Position numbers and translations under genes: made by a program | Origin: a virus | DNA length: 64,000 nt | IMG/VR virus record: IMGVR_UViG_3300020193_000005 | Span: 1 to 64,000 of that record | Strand: one strand, 5' to 3' | Part shown: positions 9,201 through 17,164 of the stretch, piece after piece | Position numbering within the stretch: the first letter of the stretch is position 1 | Layout of the letters: each line of letters begins with the position of its first letter | The notes under the pieces: model-generated | Database searches by the model: none | Told to the model about the DNA's origin: nothing | Seen by the model: the letters and a program-made list of their open reading frames with translations, nothing else

Positions 9201-11619
9201 CTAGCGCTACTTTTCTGTCGGTCGCCGACAAATTCGGATTATTGTAAATCTGTTGAGCTGCTCTGGCGTAGTGGGCGTCTATGGTTGATCCTGACACATT
9301 CGCATGCTGAACTCTGTAGGCCATTACTCCGGACGGATCCATGAAGTTTTTATTGGTGTACGGGTTTATCGCGAACTGATGGGCGTCGAACGCCCTGTTC
9401 TCTTGCTGTCTCCCGGTCGCCATGGCGTGATACGCCGCGGCTTCTCGCGCGGCCATCGTTCCGCTCGAGAAACGTCCTTTGGTCATGTAATTATTGGCGA
9501 AAGTTTGTGGGAAAGTTCTGACGGCCGAAATAGCCGACCCGAATACGCCCTGCCCGGGCACGCCACCCTGGCCGGCTCTCGCTTGCGCGTAGGCGCCCCT
9601 GAAGCCCCCAATCGTCGTCCCGAGTCCGGAGATGACCGGCAAGGGATTCAATCCCCCGCCCATCCCCGCAATTTTCGAGCCGAATCCGTATATTCCCCCC
9701 AATCCGTATCCCGCCCTCGCGGCGCTAGCCCCGGCTTGCGAGGCGTATCCGGGACTGCCGGTACCCATTCTGTAGTACCGATCTCGATAGGCGTATCTTC
9801 TTCCTTTGTAGAGCGACGCCAAAAGCGCCAGAGTCACGAGACCGCCGACGCCCGGTCCCATACCGCCGTCGACCATCCCGCTTTTTCCGCCGCCGGTGCC
9901 TACCACTCCTCCGCCGCCCAGGAAGCCCGGGAGACCGAGCTTGAGCGTTCCGACCATCCTTATGACGTAGCTCAATCCGTCTATGACAGTGGCTATGCCG
10001 TTGACGACCGCGGTAAGAACCGGTAGCGCTTCGGTAAAGGCGACTTTCAAAGCGCTGAACAGATCGCCTATGGAAAATATCAGTCTCTCCAGGGCCGAAC
10101 CCCATTTCAGATAGGCCTCTTCGTTATCCTCGGCCATGTAGGCGAGTTGCTCGGCGTTCCTACCGAATATTCTGAATATCGCCAGAAGCGGTTCGCCGAA
10201 CATGTCGACGATGATGTCGGAGCCTTTTCTGAACTTTTCCAAGGAATTGACGAAGGCGTTGAACGATTTCCCTATGTCGCGAAAGGTCTTCCTTAGCCAA
10301 TCCGCTCCGCCGGCTATCTTGGGTAGATATTCCCTGATTAGCTTTACGGAGAAATTTTCCATCCAGTTACCGAAAGTTATCAAACCCGGGGTAAGGGTTC
10401 CGTCGGCGAATCTAAAAACTTCGAGCCTCACCCTTCCGAAATAGTCCCTCATGTTTTCGTAGAACGACTTCAGGATCTTCTTGGCGTTGTTCATGAGTAA
10501 GTCGCCGAAGTCGGACAAATCCCTCGCCATGAACGTCACGTAGCGCTTGAATATCGCCACCAGAGTTTGCGTAACGTTTTGGAATCTTCCCTCGATGCCG
10601 GCGTCGGCGACCAGTTGTCCGGAAGCCATTTTGGAGAGTATCGCGCCGGCGCTTTTGTCCTTTTGTTTGCCTATCTCCTTGGCGAATTCCTTGCTAACCC
10701 CTTGAGCCGCGGCCGTGACCTCGGACGTGACTTTTTTGTTCTTGGAAAGCAGACCGACGAAGTTCGCCATCGCCTGGAAGGATTTGTTGACGTCCTCGGT
10801 TCCCATCAGGAAATCCATGGATCCGGAGAGAGCCCTCTGCTGATTGGCCGTAACCTTCGCGGATCTGGCCATCACGTTGTACGCCTGCGTCAGCTGAACG
10901 ACGCCCATCGTGGCGAGATTCGTATCGACGGTCATTCCCCTCATCGCCGAAGCGGACTGGTTGATCGAGTCGCCGTAGACGCTCTTTTGGTTGTACTGAA
11001 ACGCGGTCAGCGCGGCGTTGTACTCCTTGAACGTCGCCAGGGCGACGGCCGCGCCCGCCGTCAGAGAGGCGAGCGTCGCCCCGACCAAACCGAGCGTGGC
11101 GTTGTAGGTTTTTAGGGTCAAATTACCCAATTTGAAAGCCGCCGTCACGCTCGCGAGGGTTAGGGCGGTTATCACGAATTCGGCGACGAGGGCGATGACC
11201 ACGAAGAACAGGAACCTGAACGCTTTTCGCAGCTTCAGGGAGGCTCTCTGGAGAATGGTGAAATCCCTGTCGTTATTTTTGAGCGCCTTGGACATGGCTC
11301 CGGAATTTTGGGTCATGGTACGCATCGCCCCGGAGTTGCTGTTGAGCGAAACGACATTTCTGTTGACCGTTTTGTTCAGTCTCTGCGTTCTGTCGTCGAC
11401 GTCGGTCACGGATTTGCCGTGGGAGTTCAGTTTTTTGGAGTTTGTATCCAGGACTTGCCCGAAGTTTTCGTTCGAGTCGACCAGGTCGTCGAATGAACCG
11501 GCATTATCGTCGGCGGCCGCCTTGAGCGCCTCGATCTGCGCCAGGACCTTGCTCATGTCCTTTTTGTTTGACTTAAAGTCTACGCGTATCGTGACTATTT
11601 CGTCTGCGTTTACTGCCAC
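6289..11619 (-). CDS. Tail tape measure protein with C-terminal M15-like peptidase domain
   Basis: A 1776-residue protein downstream of the tail assembly chaperones, the usual tape-measure position; its length sets tail length. The N-terminus (residues 1-130) is coiled-coil rich (VLAQIEALKAAADDN...). Hydrophobic segments follow at about 137-200 (FLFFVVIALVAEFVITALTL) and again in the Gly/Ala-rich middle (AVIGTIIQGVALIGGAVYGAI), as expected for a protein that helps DNA cross the membrane. Near the C-terminus are SSDHAAGRAYDL and, about 35 residues later, RHLHV: the S-x-H-x(3)-G-x-A-x-D and H-x-H zinc ligands of M15 (VanY/LD-carboxypeptidase-like) peptidases, so the tip probably cuts peptidoglycan during entry. 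Start is GTG 11619 with a GGGAG site upstream. Confidence 0.9.
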   Translation of the reverse strand: MAVNADEIVTIRVDFKSNKKDMSKVLAQIEALKAAADDNAGSFDDLVDSNENFGQVLDTNSKKLNSHGKSVTDVDDRTQRLNKTVNRNVVSLNSNSGAMRTMTQNSGAMSKALKNNDRDFTILQRASLKLRKAFRFLFFVVIALVAEFVITALTLASVTAAFKLGNLTLKTYNATLGLVGATLASLTAGAAVALATFKEYNAALTAFQYNQKSVYGDSINQSASAMRGMTVDTNLATMGVVQLTQAYNVMARSAKVTANQQRALSGSMDFLMGTEDVNKSFQAMANFVGLLSKNKKVTSEVTAAAQGVSKEFAKEIGKQKDKSAGAILSKMASGQLVADAGIEGRFQNVTQTLVAIFKRYVTFMARDLSDFGDLLMNNAKKILKSFYENMRDYFGRVRLEVFRFADGTLTPGLITFGNWMENFSVKLIREYLPKIAGGADWLRKTFRDIGKSFNAFVNSLEKFRKGSDIIVDMFGEPLLAIFRIFGRNAEQLAYMAEDNEEAYLKWGSALERLIFSIGDLFSALKVAFTEALPVLTAVVNGIATVIDGLSYVIRMVGTLKLGLPGFLGGGGVVGTGGGKSGMVDGGMGPGVGGLVTLALLASLYKGRRYAYRDRYYRMGTGSPGYASQAGASAARAGYGLGGIYGFGSKIAGMGGGLNPLPVISGLGTTIGGFRGAYAQARAGQGGVPGQGVFGSAISAVRTFPQTFANNYMTKGRFSSGTMAAREAAAYHAMATGRQQENRAFDAHQFAINPYTNKNFMDPSGVMAYRVQHANVSGSTIDAHYARAAQQIYNNPNLSATDRKVALAELDSNYKTAYSQMNAAVYGVGMGGNRAFKGYQDVKNMLGGRQALARSNAGQQNLSVKEQQTVTAYKDFMARDKALRGKYTEGSDASYKAFARHVRGQRVRASASGFGEASQAVGRRSFSPMMGMMGGMILASGVTSKIRDADTRMAAERALGIGSMFGTTGMGIMAGISLMGSTSTTKASLGGALAGYSAAKPIKQVLEGVLGPKGAVIGTIIQGVALIGGAVYGAIKAGENRRKQAANAAKDFVNAQMGELALDMMGFTKSQKFDLKTGKMINVFTKTGKANIMNYASLKAKQLDKMSPLFGPQGVSSIKTLADARAMEKKLIATGALPSSGIPGLDKNTRNDVNAFKGYFEGITTQLGGSFMVGSSGYKTDINGNIIYDPSTGMPATTGKGDEKRNLIDLVGAKNLFKNAQRMFKTDKRGRITGFKQLEEMGFTPAQLGVDFIGVPTPAQLQEVLKNKPIATGLRPGTTEIADSVFAEAAIVGRAQTNVQNIMTLFGMAREEVLALAAQKQVNIMDPFADLTDVIRDLGKATTKTAEEMRAAVIDVQIAALKLLDEPIALREAGAAFTSSENAMRNAGKGATYDQFVDVARTAQALFAITDPNNPFMYLNYLSGLSKGTGFGADVQSGLVTSGAGAKLTQVVDETAAGYARLGTQQVMGNLVNAGFLFADTAADEKFRKGLTDIFKSDQYSSESKNNLLNVLSTQLLDPATGKINFKKIENLEGAGAAFVKLLNQDDFTLKSTDVMQVNIQGADADVFNKLAQEMGRSFMLGIDKPEFWETAPEWWTQMLGHEWQLVDDKLQMNPRTPDTTTPRRGAVGDTPTSRALSGTMRAHSYFNSMLTGKRQITSSLRFDNLGSPSSDHAAGRAYDLTGQNLGQYQRMIDKAGGFAEFHGVASSRHLHVVPPIGDVYGSRAGKMSVTSSSAQNGVNQSVTVNVYGAPGQSEKAIARHVVAAIEERERRARERN

Positions 11620-11645
11620 AAAAACTCCCGAGGATAATTAGGCGT

Positions 11646-12298
11646 TTAGCGGGTGCCTCGTTCGGACTCTTCGCGCTTGCGATCCGCTTCTATAACTTTA
11701 GCACAGGCGTAGCGGATGACCCATTCCTCGGTGCCGCTGTCCAGTAATCGAATCGGATCGGTTCCCCAAAGTTCGCCGAGTCTCGCCGCGGCTATGACCC
11801 TGTTGTCCTCGGACAACTCGTCGATTACTGATTCGTAGGGTTTTCGGAAGACTCCGCCTGGATGGTGTCGCCGAATCCGCAAGCGTCGATGATCGCAAGA
11901 GCCGCGGCCTCGACGTGGGCGTCGAGTCCGAAGAACTTCTGCACGCAGTCGGGGACCGCCCTCTCGGCGCCGGTCATTTCGAGCATCGGCTTGGACGCGA
12001 ACGTCAACGGCCATTGGCCGTCCTCGAGGACTTCCTCCCCGTTCATGTACACGCCCTTGGACGTCTGTCCGACCACGGTGCAGGCGAACTTGGTGGCGTC
12101 GAGACCCTTCGGCGAGTCTCCTCCGCACTGTTTCTGCCACACCCTCACCTGTTGCTGGGTGATGTTCGGGCTGATCAACAACTTTACTCCCGGTCTATTC
12201 GGAACTTCGATGAAGACGTTCTTACGTTCGACCTTCTTCGACACGACTTCCTTGAGCTGGTTGAGCAACGATTCTGGATTTTCTGTTTTTTCTGCCAT
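11646..12298 (-). CDS. Tail assembly chaperone, long form by -1 frameshift (gpGT-like)
   Basis: Slipping back one base at the heptamer A-AAC-CCT (11837-11843 on the complement) joins the short chaperone to a second open frame that continues YESVIDELSEDNRVIAAARL...GTDPIRLLDSGTEEWVIRYACAKVIEADRKREESERGTR and stops at 11646. The extension is about 63 residues and looks like real protein, whereas the same frame upstream of the heptamer is Arg-rich noise. Programmed -1 shifting at this place is a hallmark of tailed phages; the fused product recruits tube subunits to the tape measure. The exact shift point is deduced from the heptamer and would need peptide evidence. Confidence 0.75.
11825..12298 (-). 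CDS. Tail assembly chaperone, short form (gpG-like)
   Basis: A 157-residue protein starting at ATG 12298, between tail tube and tape measure. It opens MAEKTENPESLLNQLKEVVSKK, contains a compact domain (residues 25-140) with KLLISPNITQQQVRVWQKQCG, and stops soon after GFGDTIQAESSENP. Position, size and the frameshift site near its end make it the zero-frame product of the pair (lambda gpG analogue) that coats the tape measure before tube assembly. It is not part of the finished virion in known systems. Sequence similarity alone would not identify it. Confidence 0.75.
   Translation of the reverse strand: MAEKTENPESLLNQLKEVVSKKVERKNVFIEVPNRPGVKLLISPNITQQQVRVWQKQCGGDSPKGLDATKFACTVVGQTSKGVYMNGEEVLEDGQWPLTFASKPMLEMTGAERAVPDCVQKFFGLDAHVEAAALAIIDACGFGDTIQAESSENPTNQ
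11837..11843 (-). other. Programmed -1 frameshift slippery heptamer
   Basis: On the coding (minus) strand the bases read A-AAC-CCT in the zero frame, a perfect X-XXY-YYZ heptamer; after slippage the tRNAs re-pair with AAA and CCC. The zero frame stops four codons later while the -1 frame stays open for about 190 bases. I did not identify a convincing downstream pseudoknot by eye. Confidence 0.75.
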
Positions 12299-12352
12299 GG
12301 AGGTAAACCTAGCGCGTGGCCGGACGAACCGGCGGAACTATTGAAAATCTCT

Positions 12353-12376
12353 CGTTCTCCGAACGATCGGAGAATG
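12353..12376 (-). terminator. Hairpin between tail tube and chaperone genes (possible weak terminator)
   Basis: The 94-base gap between tail tube and chaperone holds a perfect 7-base stem TTCTCCG / CGGAGAA with a 6-base loop, extended by a G-T and a C-G pair. On the transcribed minus strand it is followed after a few bases by GATTTTC. The U-run is short, so it would be a partial terminator or an mRNA-stabilising 3' end that lets the abundant sheath and tube be made in excess of the chaperones and tape measure. Confidence 0.4.
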
Positions 12377-12392
12377 CCGTCTATCGATGACG

Positions 12393-12866
12393 TCAGTCGG
12401 CCGGTAGATCCGACGGCCTGCCGTTGATCGAGAAGGTCAGGGCGAAGGTCGCCGGAGCCCCGGACGACGAGTCTCCGTCCGGCTCGGAAATTCCCACGAG
12501 AAGGGCTTCGTTGTACTGCCTGTCCGGCTTGCCGTTGGCGACGTCGCAATCCAGGTAGTAAATGGTGATGTTGTAGAAGGCGCGACCGGTCCACGATCCG
12601 GTCCTAAGTGTGTTGAGTACGTCCCTCATTGCGTCGTCGTAGTGGGCGGTGATCGTCACGTCGCCCACCTCGGAAGGAGCGCACAGCAACTCCGGGAACT
12701 TCGCTCCGCCGACGTAGATCTTCTCCACCGCCGCCGTGATTTCTCCGCCCGACACTTGTGCGAAATAAAACAGATTCGGAAACGCCGGGGCGGTGGCGGC
12801 GGGGGAGGCCGCCTGTTTGGGCACGACCCTGGCGAGAAGCTGTCTTTGTGCGTACTTGGTTGCCAT
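12393..12866 (-). CDS. Tail tube protein
   Basis: A 157-residue protein encoded directly after the tail sheath with an AAGGAG site ahead of its ATG at 12866. After a flexible basic N-terminus (MATKYAQRQLLARVVPKQAAS) it shows alternating strands (GEITAAVEKIYVGGAKFPELLCAPSEVGDVTITAHYD), a helix (AMRDVLNTLRTGSW) and a final strand pair (ATFALTFSINGRP), the plan of contractile-tail tube proteins (T4 gp19 / P2 FII type). It forms the inner tube through which DNA passes. The size and the sheath-tube order agree. Confidence 0.8.
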   Translation of the reverse strand: MATKYAQRQLLARVVPKQAASPAATAPAFPNLFYFAQVSGGEITAAVEKIYVGGAKFPELLCAPSEVGDVTITAHYDDAMRDVLNTLRTGSWTGRAFYNITIYYLDCDVANGKPDRQYNEALLVGISEPDGDSSSGAPATFALTFSINGRPSDLPAD

Positions 12867-12883
12867 TGTCTTTTACTCCTTCG

Positions 12884-14335
12884 TCAGGCCAACGAGGCCG
12901 TCAGATTTGATTTGCTTATTTCCACCTCGATGGTTTCGCCGATCGAAGAGACCCTCAGGCCGACCCTGGCTTTTATGGTGCCGGAAGCGAGTTGCGTAAC
13001 CGGGTTGAGAGCTTCGTTGACCGTGACCCTGTAACCGCTGTCTACCAGCTTGCCGGCCGAGTTGTATAGCGGGTACAGACCGCCGGCTTGCGCCAACGGA
13101 GCGACCACCGACGTTAGAGCGGCCGTAACGGCTCCGAACAAACCGCCTCTTCCGTCTATCACGCTGAAAACCAGATCTTCGAGAACGCTCTCCGATTCCG
13201 ATACGACGTAGTTGACGACTTCCCTGGAGGTGACGAATCTGTAGTTGTCGGTGTCCGACGAAGCGGATCTCGCTCCGTATATTCTGACGTCGCCGGCCAC
13301 GACGCGAATCGGGTTGACTCCGCCGTCGTTCAGGGAGTCGGCCTGAGCCGAGGTGACCGTAGCGTACGTACCGGTGACGAATTCGGAGTTCGTCCTGACG
13401 CCGGCGTACGGGTTCCACGGTCCGATCTCGTTGTGGGTCTTGGCTCTCTTCGCCGCCACGTAACCTTCGCACGGAATCGTGCTCGCGACCCCGTCTCTTA
13501 CGATTCTCACCCACGGGTAATACCAAGCGGAGTACTCGGCTCCATCGCTGGAGGCAAGCGCCGCGGCGTCCGAAATCGCTCCCGCGACCGTGTCCTCCTT
13601 ATCGAAACCGAGAAGGGCGATTCTGTTGTTCGCCTTCGCGTGACCCATGAGGGCCGTCCAGACGGTGTTTCCGGTCGAGCCCGGAATGCACACGGCACCG
13701 GTGCCGAGAGTCTTGACGAAGGAGCCGAGGGCCGCCGTGTAATCGGCGTCGACCAGGGTTGATCCGTTCGTTCCGCCCGAGAACGCGTAGGTTCCGGCGG
13801 CGGGAAGTCCGGTACCGGCACCGATAACGGCGTCGTATACGTAGGCTCTCGCCAAGTCGCTGGAAGTAAGCTCTTCTATCGCTTCCGCCGTGGTCGTAAC
13901 GACCGGCGTCGAGTAAACGATGTCGTCGTCGAGAAGAATTCTGATTCTGAAACCGCCCGTGGTCGAGGCGACCGTGGCCTCGAGCGAGGCGTTCGCCCAC
14001 GTTCCTTCGCCGCCGGCGATTATCGTCAACGCCGTACCCGAGGTGGCCGCGGTAATGGTCGCCGAAGCGGCGACGGCCGCGCTCTGGTCGATGACCCTGG
14101 AAACGTAGACCCTGGAACCACCCTCCTCGAAGAACGTTTGCACCGTCTGGTGAACGTACCCGGTGGAGACGTAGCCGCCGAAAATGTCCTGATAGTCGGA
14201 GAGACTCTGACATAGGAAAGCTTCTCCCTCGGGACCGCGTTCGGTTACGCCGGCGACGAAAAGGGTGGACGTCGGCGAGATGGTGAGGGTCGTCGGTCCC
14301 GTTACCACGGACGTCGTTAGAACTACTCCGGCCAT
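12884..14335 (-). CDS. Tail sheath protein
   Basis: A 483-residue contractile sheath subunit. The N-terminus has the family signature TSTLFVAGVTERGPEGEAFLCQSLSDYQDIFGGYVSTGYVHQTVQTFFEEGGSRVYVSRVI: a strand, the G-P loop, a 'F-G' helix and the G-G-x-x-x-Y-V-x-R motif. The C-terminal domain (residues about 330-483) contains YRFVTSREVVNYVVSESESVLEDLVFSVIDGRG and ends in strands, as in P2 FI and T4 gp18. The ATG at 14335 has a GGAGGAA site. Its presence makes this a contractile-tail (myovirus-type) phage. Confidence 0.95.
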   Translation of the reverse strand: MAGVVLTTSVVTGPTTLTISPTSTLFVAGVTERGPEGEAFLCQSLSDYQDIFGGYVSTGYVHQTVQTFFEEGGSRVYVSRVIDQSAAVAASATITAATSGTALTIIAGGEGTWANASLEATVASTTGGFRIRILLDDDIVYSTPVVTTTAEAIEELTSSDLARAYVYDAVIGAGTGLPAAGTYAFSGGTNGSTLVDADYTAALGSFVKTLGTGAVCIPGSTGNTVWTALMGHAKANNRIALLGFDKEDTVAGAISDAAALASSDGAEYSAWYYPWVRIVRDGVASTIPCEGYVAAKRAKTHNEIGPWNPYAGVRTNSEFVTGTYATVTSAQADSLNDGGVNPIRVVAGDVRIYGARSASSDTDNYRFVTSREVVNYVVSESESVLEDLVFSVIDGRGGLFGAVTAALTSVVAPLAQAGGLYPLYNSAGKLVDSGYRVTVNEALNPVTQLASGTIKARVGLRVSSIGETIEVEISKSNLTASLA

Positions 14336-14420
14336 TTAGATTTCCTCCAAGTGTCGTTTCCGACGTGGATACTTACCGTAAAGATAATAGCATCAACAGT
14401 ACTTATTAAGTGAATACGAC
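14336..14420 (-). promoter_or_regulatory. AT-rich gap upstream of the tail sheath, possible promoter
   Basis: This 85-base gap is clearly richer in A+T than its surroundings. On the minus strand it contains TTAATAAG, TTGATG and TATTAT/TATCTT elements ahead of the strong sheath ribosome site. A promoter placed here would let the sheath and tube be transcribed at high level. No pair of hexamers with good spacing stands out, so this is a weak suggestion. Confidence 0.25.
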
Positions 14421-14720
14421 TCATATGGCTTCTTTTTCATCTTGGGCAACACGCCCTGATTTGCGTTTTGGGACTTTTGGGTCCTTCTTCAACCTCTCTC
14501 CCCCACGGGACACACCGTTTTCGCCGATTATTTGAGACACGGCGCCCTTTTCGATCGATCCCTTCAGGACGGGGTCGTCGTCGGATACGCACGCCGTTTG
14601 ACCGGAATTCAGGCGATGACCCTCCGAAGTGACCCTGACGGGTGCCAATCCGCCGTTCATCACCTTCGCGCATCCGTTCGGGCACGGGTCGCCGGGACTA
14701 CCCAAAAGCGAGAAAATCAC
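14421..14720 (-). CDS. Small Cys-containing protein before the tail sheath, function unknown
   Basis: A 99-residue protein starting at GTG 14720, overlapping the stop of the gene before it (GTGA). It begins MIFSLLGSPGDPCPNGCAKV, carries a third Cys in TACVSDDDPVLKG, and ends in a basic, Lys-rich tail (KKDPKVPKRKSGR). The N-terminal half resembles the short turns of PAAR-like tips (G..P..V...GH.L..G), but the match is too vague to name it. Codon choice matches neighbouring genes and the tight overlaps support it being real. Confidence 0.6.
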   Translation of the reverse strand: MIFSLLGSPGDPCPNGCAKVMNGGLAPVRVTSEGHRLNSGQTACVSDDDPVLKGSIEKGAVSQIIGENGVSRGGERLKKDPKVPKRKSGRVAQDEKEAI

Positions 14721-15328
14721 GTCAAATTCTCTCCGATCTTGACGTTTTGATGCAGCACCTCGATTTTATCCAAATCCGCGATTTTCTCCCTGACGACGGC
14801 TTCCTCTATCTTTAGGTCGTACCCGATGTACCCTCCGCCGAGAAATCTGTCGCCTTTCAGGACGGTCAACTCGGAATATTGCTCGTTGAGCGACGACTCG
14901 TCGAGTACGGCCGTTCTTTCCACGTTGAATCTCTTGAAACACGGATGATCCATCAGCGCCGATCTGACGACGACTATGTACCTGTCCCTCATGACCGTAG
15001 TTTCTTCCGGACCCTCGGTTCTCGCCCAGACGTAGGTTCTCATCTGATAAGTGATGCTGTACTCGGGATCGCCGAGCGAAGTGTAGGAGATTCTTTCGAA
15101 TCTTTGGGCGGAGATCGAGACCGTTATGATCGCCGGCCACCTGTCCAGGGCCATCGGTTCGTATCCGATAATCTGCTCCGGATCGGGTATGTCGGCGTTG
15201 GAGATGCCCCAGTAATTTCTGTATTTGATCAGGCGTTTGGGAATATCCTCGGTCAGGTAATCCGTAACGTACTTTTTAGCGTACTGAGGACCGTACATCC
15301 CCTCGAATTCGCCGTCGCCGATCGCCAT
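14717..15328 (-). CDS. Probable tail terminator / tail completion protein
   Basis: A 203-residue protein between the gpG-like virion morphogenesis gene and the sheath region. It has the composition of tail terminators: an N-terminal helix (QYAKKYVTDYLTEDIPKRLIKYRN), then alternating strands (RWPAIITVSISAQRFERISY, YSITYQMRTYVWARTEG), a helix with TTVMRDRYIVVVRSALMDHP, and late strands (LGGGYIGYDLKIEEAVV). Tail terminators (lambda gpU / T4 gp15 analogues) cap the tail tube and join it to the head. The assignment is based on this fold-like pattern and on gene order. Confidence 0.55.
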   Translation of the reverse strand: MAIGDGEFEGMYGPQYAKKYVTDYLTEDIPKRLIKYRNYWGISNADIPDPEQIIGYEPMALDRWPAIITVSISAQRFERISYTSLGDPEYSITYQMRTYVWARTEGPEETTVMRDRYIVVVRSALMDHPCFKRFNVERTAVLDESSLNEQYSELTVLKGDRFLGGGYIGYDLKIEEAVVREKIADLDKIEVLHQNVKIGENLT

Positions 15329-15332
15329 GACT

Positions 15333-16298
15333 TTATACGATATCCCAGTTCTCGATTTTGTTTGTGGCTATCCATTTTCCGATCATGCCCCCGAAAAAAT
15401 CCGCGGCGCCCTCGGGCTCGAATACTATTTTTCTCGCCGGCATTTCCCTGGTTCCGTACTGGTGGAACTTCGCGTACTCGACCCTGGTTCCGAACGATAC
15501 GCTGTTGCTGCTCACGTTGTCCACGAGTAGTCCGCCGGTGAGGCTGAATTTCAGTTTTCCCGTTCTCACCAGGGTGGTTGCCGGACCCCGAAACGCCCCG
15601 TACGTCGCGTCGTGGGGAGCCCATCCGCCGACCGGCAAACCCGAAGAATCGAAGTTGGCTTCGTTCATTGACGAGACGTACGCCCTCCACATCGGCCACA
15701 ACGGCGGGACTACGTACTTTGCCCGCACGCCCATTTGGTTCATTTTTTGGTATACCCCTTTGAAATGCTTGGCTTTATACCTGTCCCAAGTGTCGCCCTT
15801 GCCGGCCATGTTGAAATTTAATTTACTTTCAAAAGTAATGGCGTGAATCGCGCGTTCAAACGCCTCAATTTCAAGGTTGGTTCTGCTCCACGAAGCCGCG
15901 TTGAAATCGACCTCAACCGATAGGCTTATCAAATCCCCGGTCACATCCGGTTGATCGAGATCAACGTCACTGAGGTCGTTGGCATTAACGGAGCGACGGG
16001 AATATCCGCGCAAGGAGTCCACCTCGTAGGTGATCTCGCCCGTCTCTTTATTGATGACTCTTTTGCCAGTCGTCGGGGGTTTGTTCGGGTTTCTGTTTCT
16101 TCCCGCCTCGCGCATGCGTCGCAATATAGGGGCATCTTCCCAAGCCGTTGGTCTTTTAAACTCGTCGGGTTCCGCCGATCTGACTTCGCCCGTCCCTTGA
16201 TTGACTACCTTTTTGGAACGTTTTTTCGCATTCTCTTGGTTGATGCGATCCTGAATCCTTCTTATTCTTTCTTCCGGGGTTTCTCCGTTTCGGGCCAT
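15333..16298 (-). CDS. Phage virion morphogenesis protein (gpG-like, tail completion)
   Basis: A 321-residue protein whose ATG at 16298 overlaps the previous stop (ATGA). The C-terminal 180 residues contain the signature of the phage virion morphogenesis / Mu gpG-like family: TLVRTGKLKFSLTGG, SVSFGTRVEYAKFHQYGTREMPARKIVFEP. The L-R-x-S(T)-G-x-L block, the 'Y-A-x-x-H-Q-x-G' strand and the P-A-R-x-x-F turn are all present. The N-terminal 130 residues are basic and low in complexity (QENAKKRSKKVVNQGTG..., twice with G-E-(V/I)-(R/T)) and are extra to the family. It likely acts at the head-tail interface. Confidence 0.8.
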   Translation of the reverse strand: MARNGETPEERIRRIQDRINQENAKKRSKKVVNQGTGEVRSAEPDEFKRPTAWEDAPILRRMREAGRNRNPNKPPTTGKRVINKETGEITYEVDSLRGYSRRSVNANDLSDVDLDQPDVTGDLISLSVEVDFNAASWSRTNLEIEAFERAIHAITFESKLNFNMAGKGDTWDRYKAKHFKGVYQKMNQMGVRAKYVVPPLWPMWRAYVSSMNEANFDSSGLPVGGWAPHDATYGAFRGPATTLVRTGKLKFSLTGGLLVDNVSSNSVSFGTRVEYAKFHQYGTREMPARKIVFEPEGAADFFGGMIGKWIATNKIENWDIV

Positions 16299-17152
16299 CA
16301 GGTTATTCTCCTGCGCTTGAAATTGTTGAGAGCGAACAATTCCCTATCGCTCAACCCGACGTCCATGACCGAAACGCCGCGCGGATTCAGATCCTTGACT
16401 CCGACGACGTCGTCGTGCATGTTCTGCATTTCCCTCGTGGCCGCCCTGAGTATCGTCAGTTTGATGACGCTCGACTTCGATCCGTCCAGACCTCCCTCGT
16501 AAATTACCTCCACCGTGTCGTTGGGGAAACCGCGATACATCTCTATTCCGTAACGGTGAACCACGTAGTCGCTTCCGGTCGCGGTCGCCGATCCGCCCGA
16601 GACGTAGGTACCCGAGGCGGAGGAGTTTTTGACGGTAAATCCCGTCGCCGTAGCGGACGCCACCTGACCCGACGGCGTATTGAGCGTCGTCGGACTGATT
16701 CCGGTCACGTGCACGTGTTGCCCGACGGTGAAATCGTTGGTGGCCACGTAAGCGACGTTCTGTCCGGATACGGTCGCCCCGGTCACGGTCGCCGATCTGC
16801 GAAGCGCCTGCGCCAAATCGACGGGCGCCTGAGCCTGATTTCTTATGCTAACTTTTTTCACCTTCGTCACCGGACTATTGCGCAAAGAAATAATTTGAGA
16901 CGGCTGAATGTAGCCGACGCCCTGACCGGTCGAGTCCAAACCGTGATCGTAAAAGAAAGAATCGGCGGGAACTCCCTGAAAGTAGGTCGGAATCACGTGT
17001 TCCTCGGTGAACTCTTGGACTTCCACCGGTCTTCCGAGATACTGCTCTATTTCGTTTTGCAACCCCCGCAGAATAATCTCGGCGGCGTCGTGCTGACGGT
17101 TCGTCAGACTTATGTCCATGTAGCTTTTGAGTTCGCTTACGGTTACCAACAT
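16298..17152 (-). CDS. Head-tail connector protein (gp6-like)
   Basis: A 284-residue protein starting at ATG 17152. The N-terminus LVTVSELKSYMDISLTNRQHDAAEIILRGLQNEIEQYLGRPVEVQ is the usual helical start of HK97 gp6 / SPP1 gp15-type connectors, which stack under the portal. The middle (residues about 120-190) has an inserted repeat-rich region (SATVTGATVSGQNVAYVAT..., ASATATGFTVKNSSASGTYVSGGSATATG), probably a small Ig-like or strand domain. The end resumes with IKLTILRAATREMQNMHDDVVGVKDL. Position before the other completion proteins supports the role. Confidence 0.7.
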   Translation of the reverse strand: MLVTVSELKSYMDISLTNRQHDAAEIILRGLQNEIEQYLGRPVEVQEFTEEHVIPTYFQGVPADSFFYDHGLDSTGQGVGYIQPSQIISLRNSPVTKVKKVSIRNQAQAPVDLAQALRRSATVTGATVSGQNVAYVATNDFTVGQHVHVTGISPTTLNTPSGQVASATATGFTVKNSSASGTYVSGGSATATGSDYVVHRYGIEMYRGFPNDTVEVIYEGGLDGSKSSVIKLTILRAATREMQNMHDDVVGVKDLNPRGVSVMDVGLSDRELFALNNFKRRRIT

Positions 17153-17164
17153 ACGGGACGATTC

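Noticed and set aside
11646-12140. Independent ORF starting at an internal ATG opposite the frame of the tail chaperone
   Set aside because: Its first 100 residues are Arg-rich shadow sequence; only the part after the slippery heptamer looks real, so it is treated as the frameshift extension.
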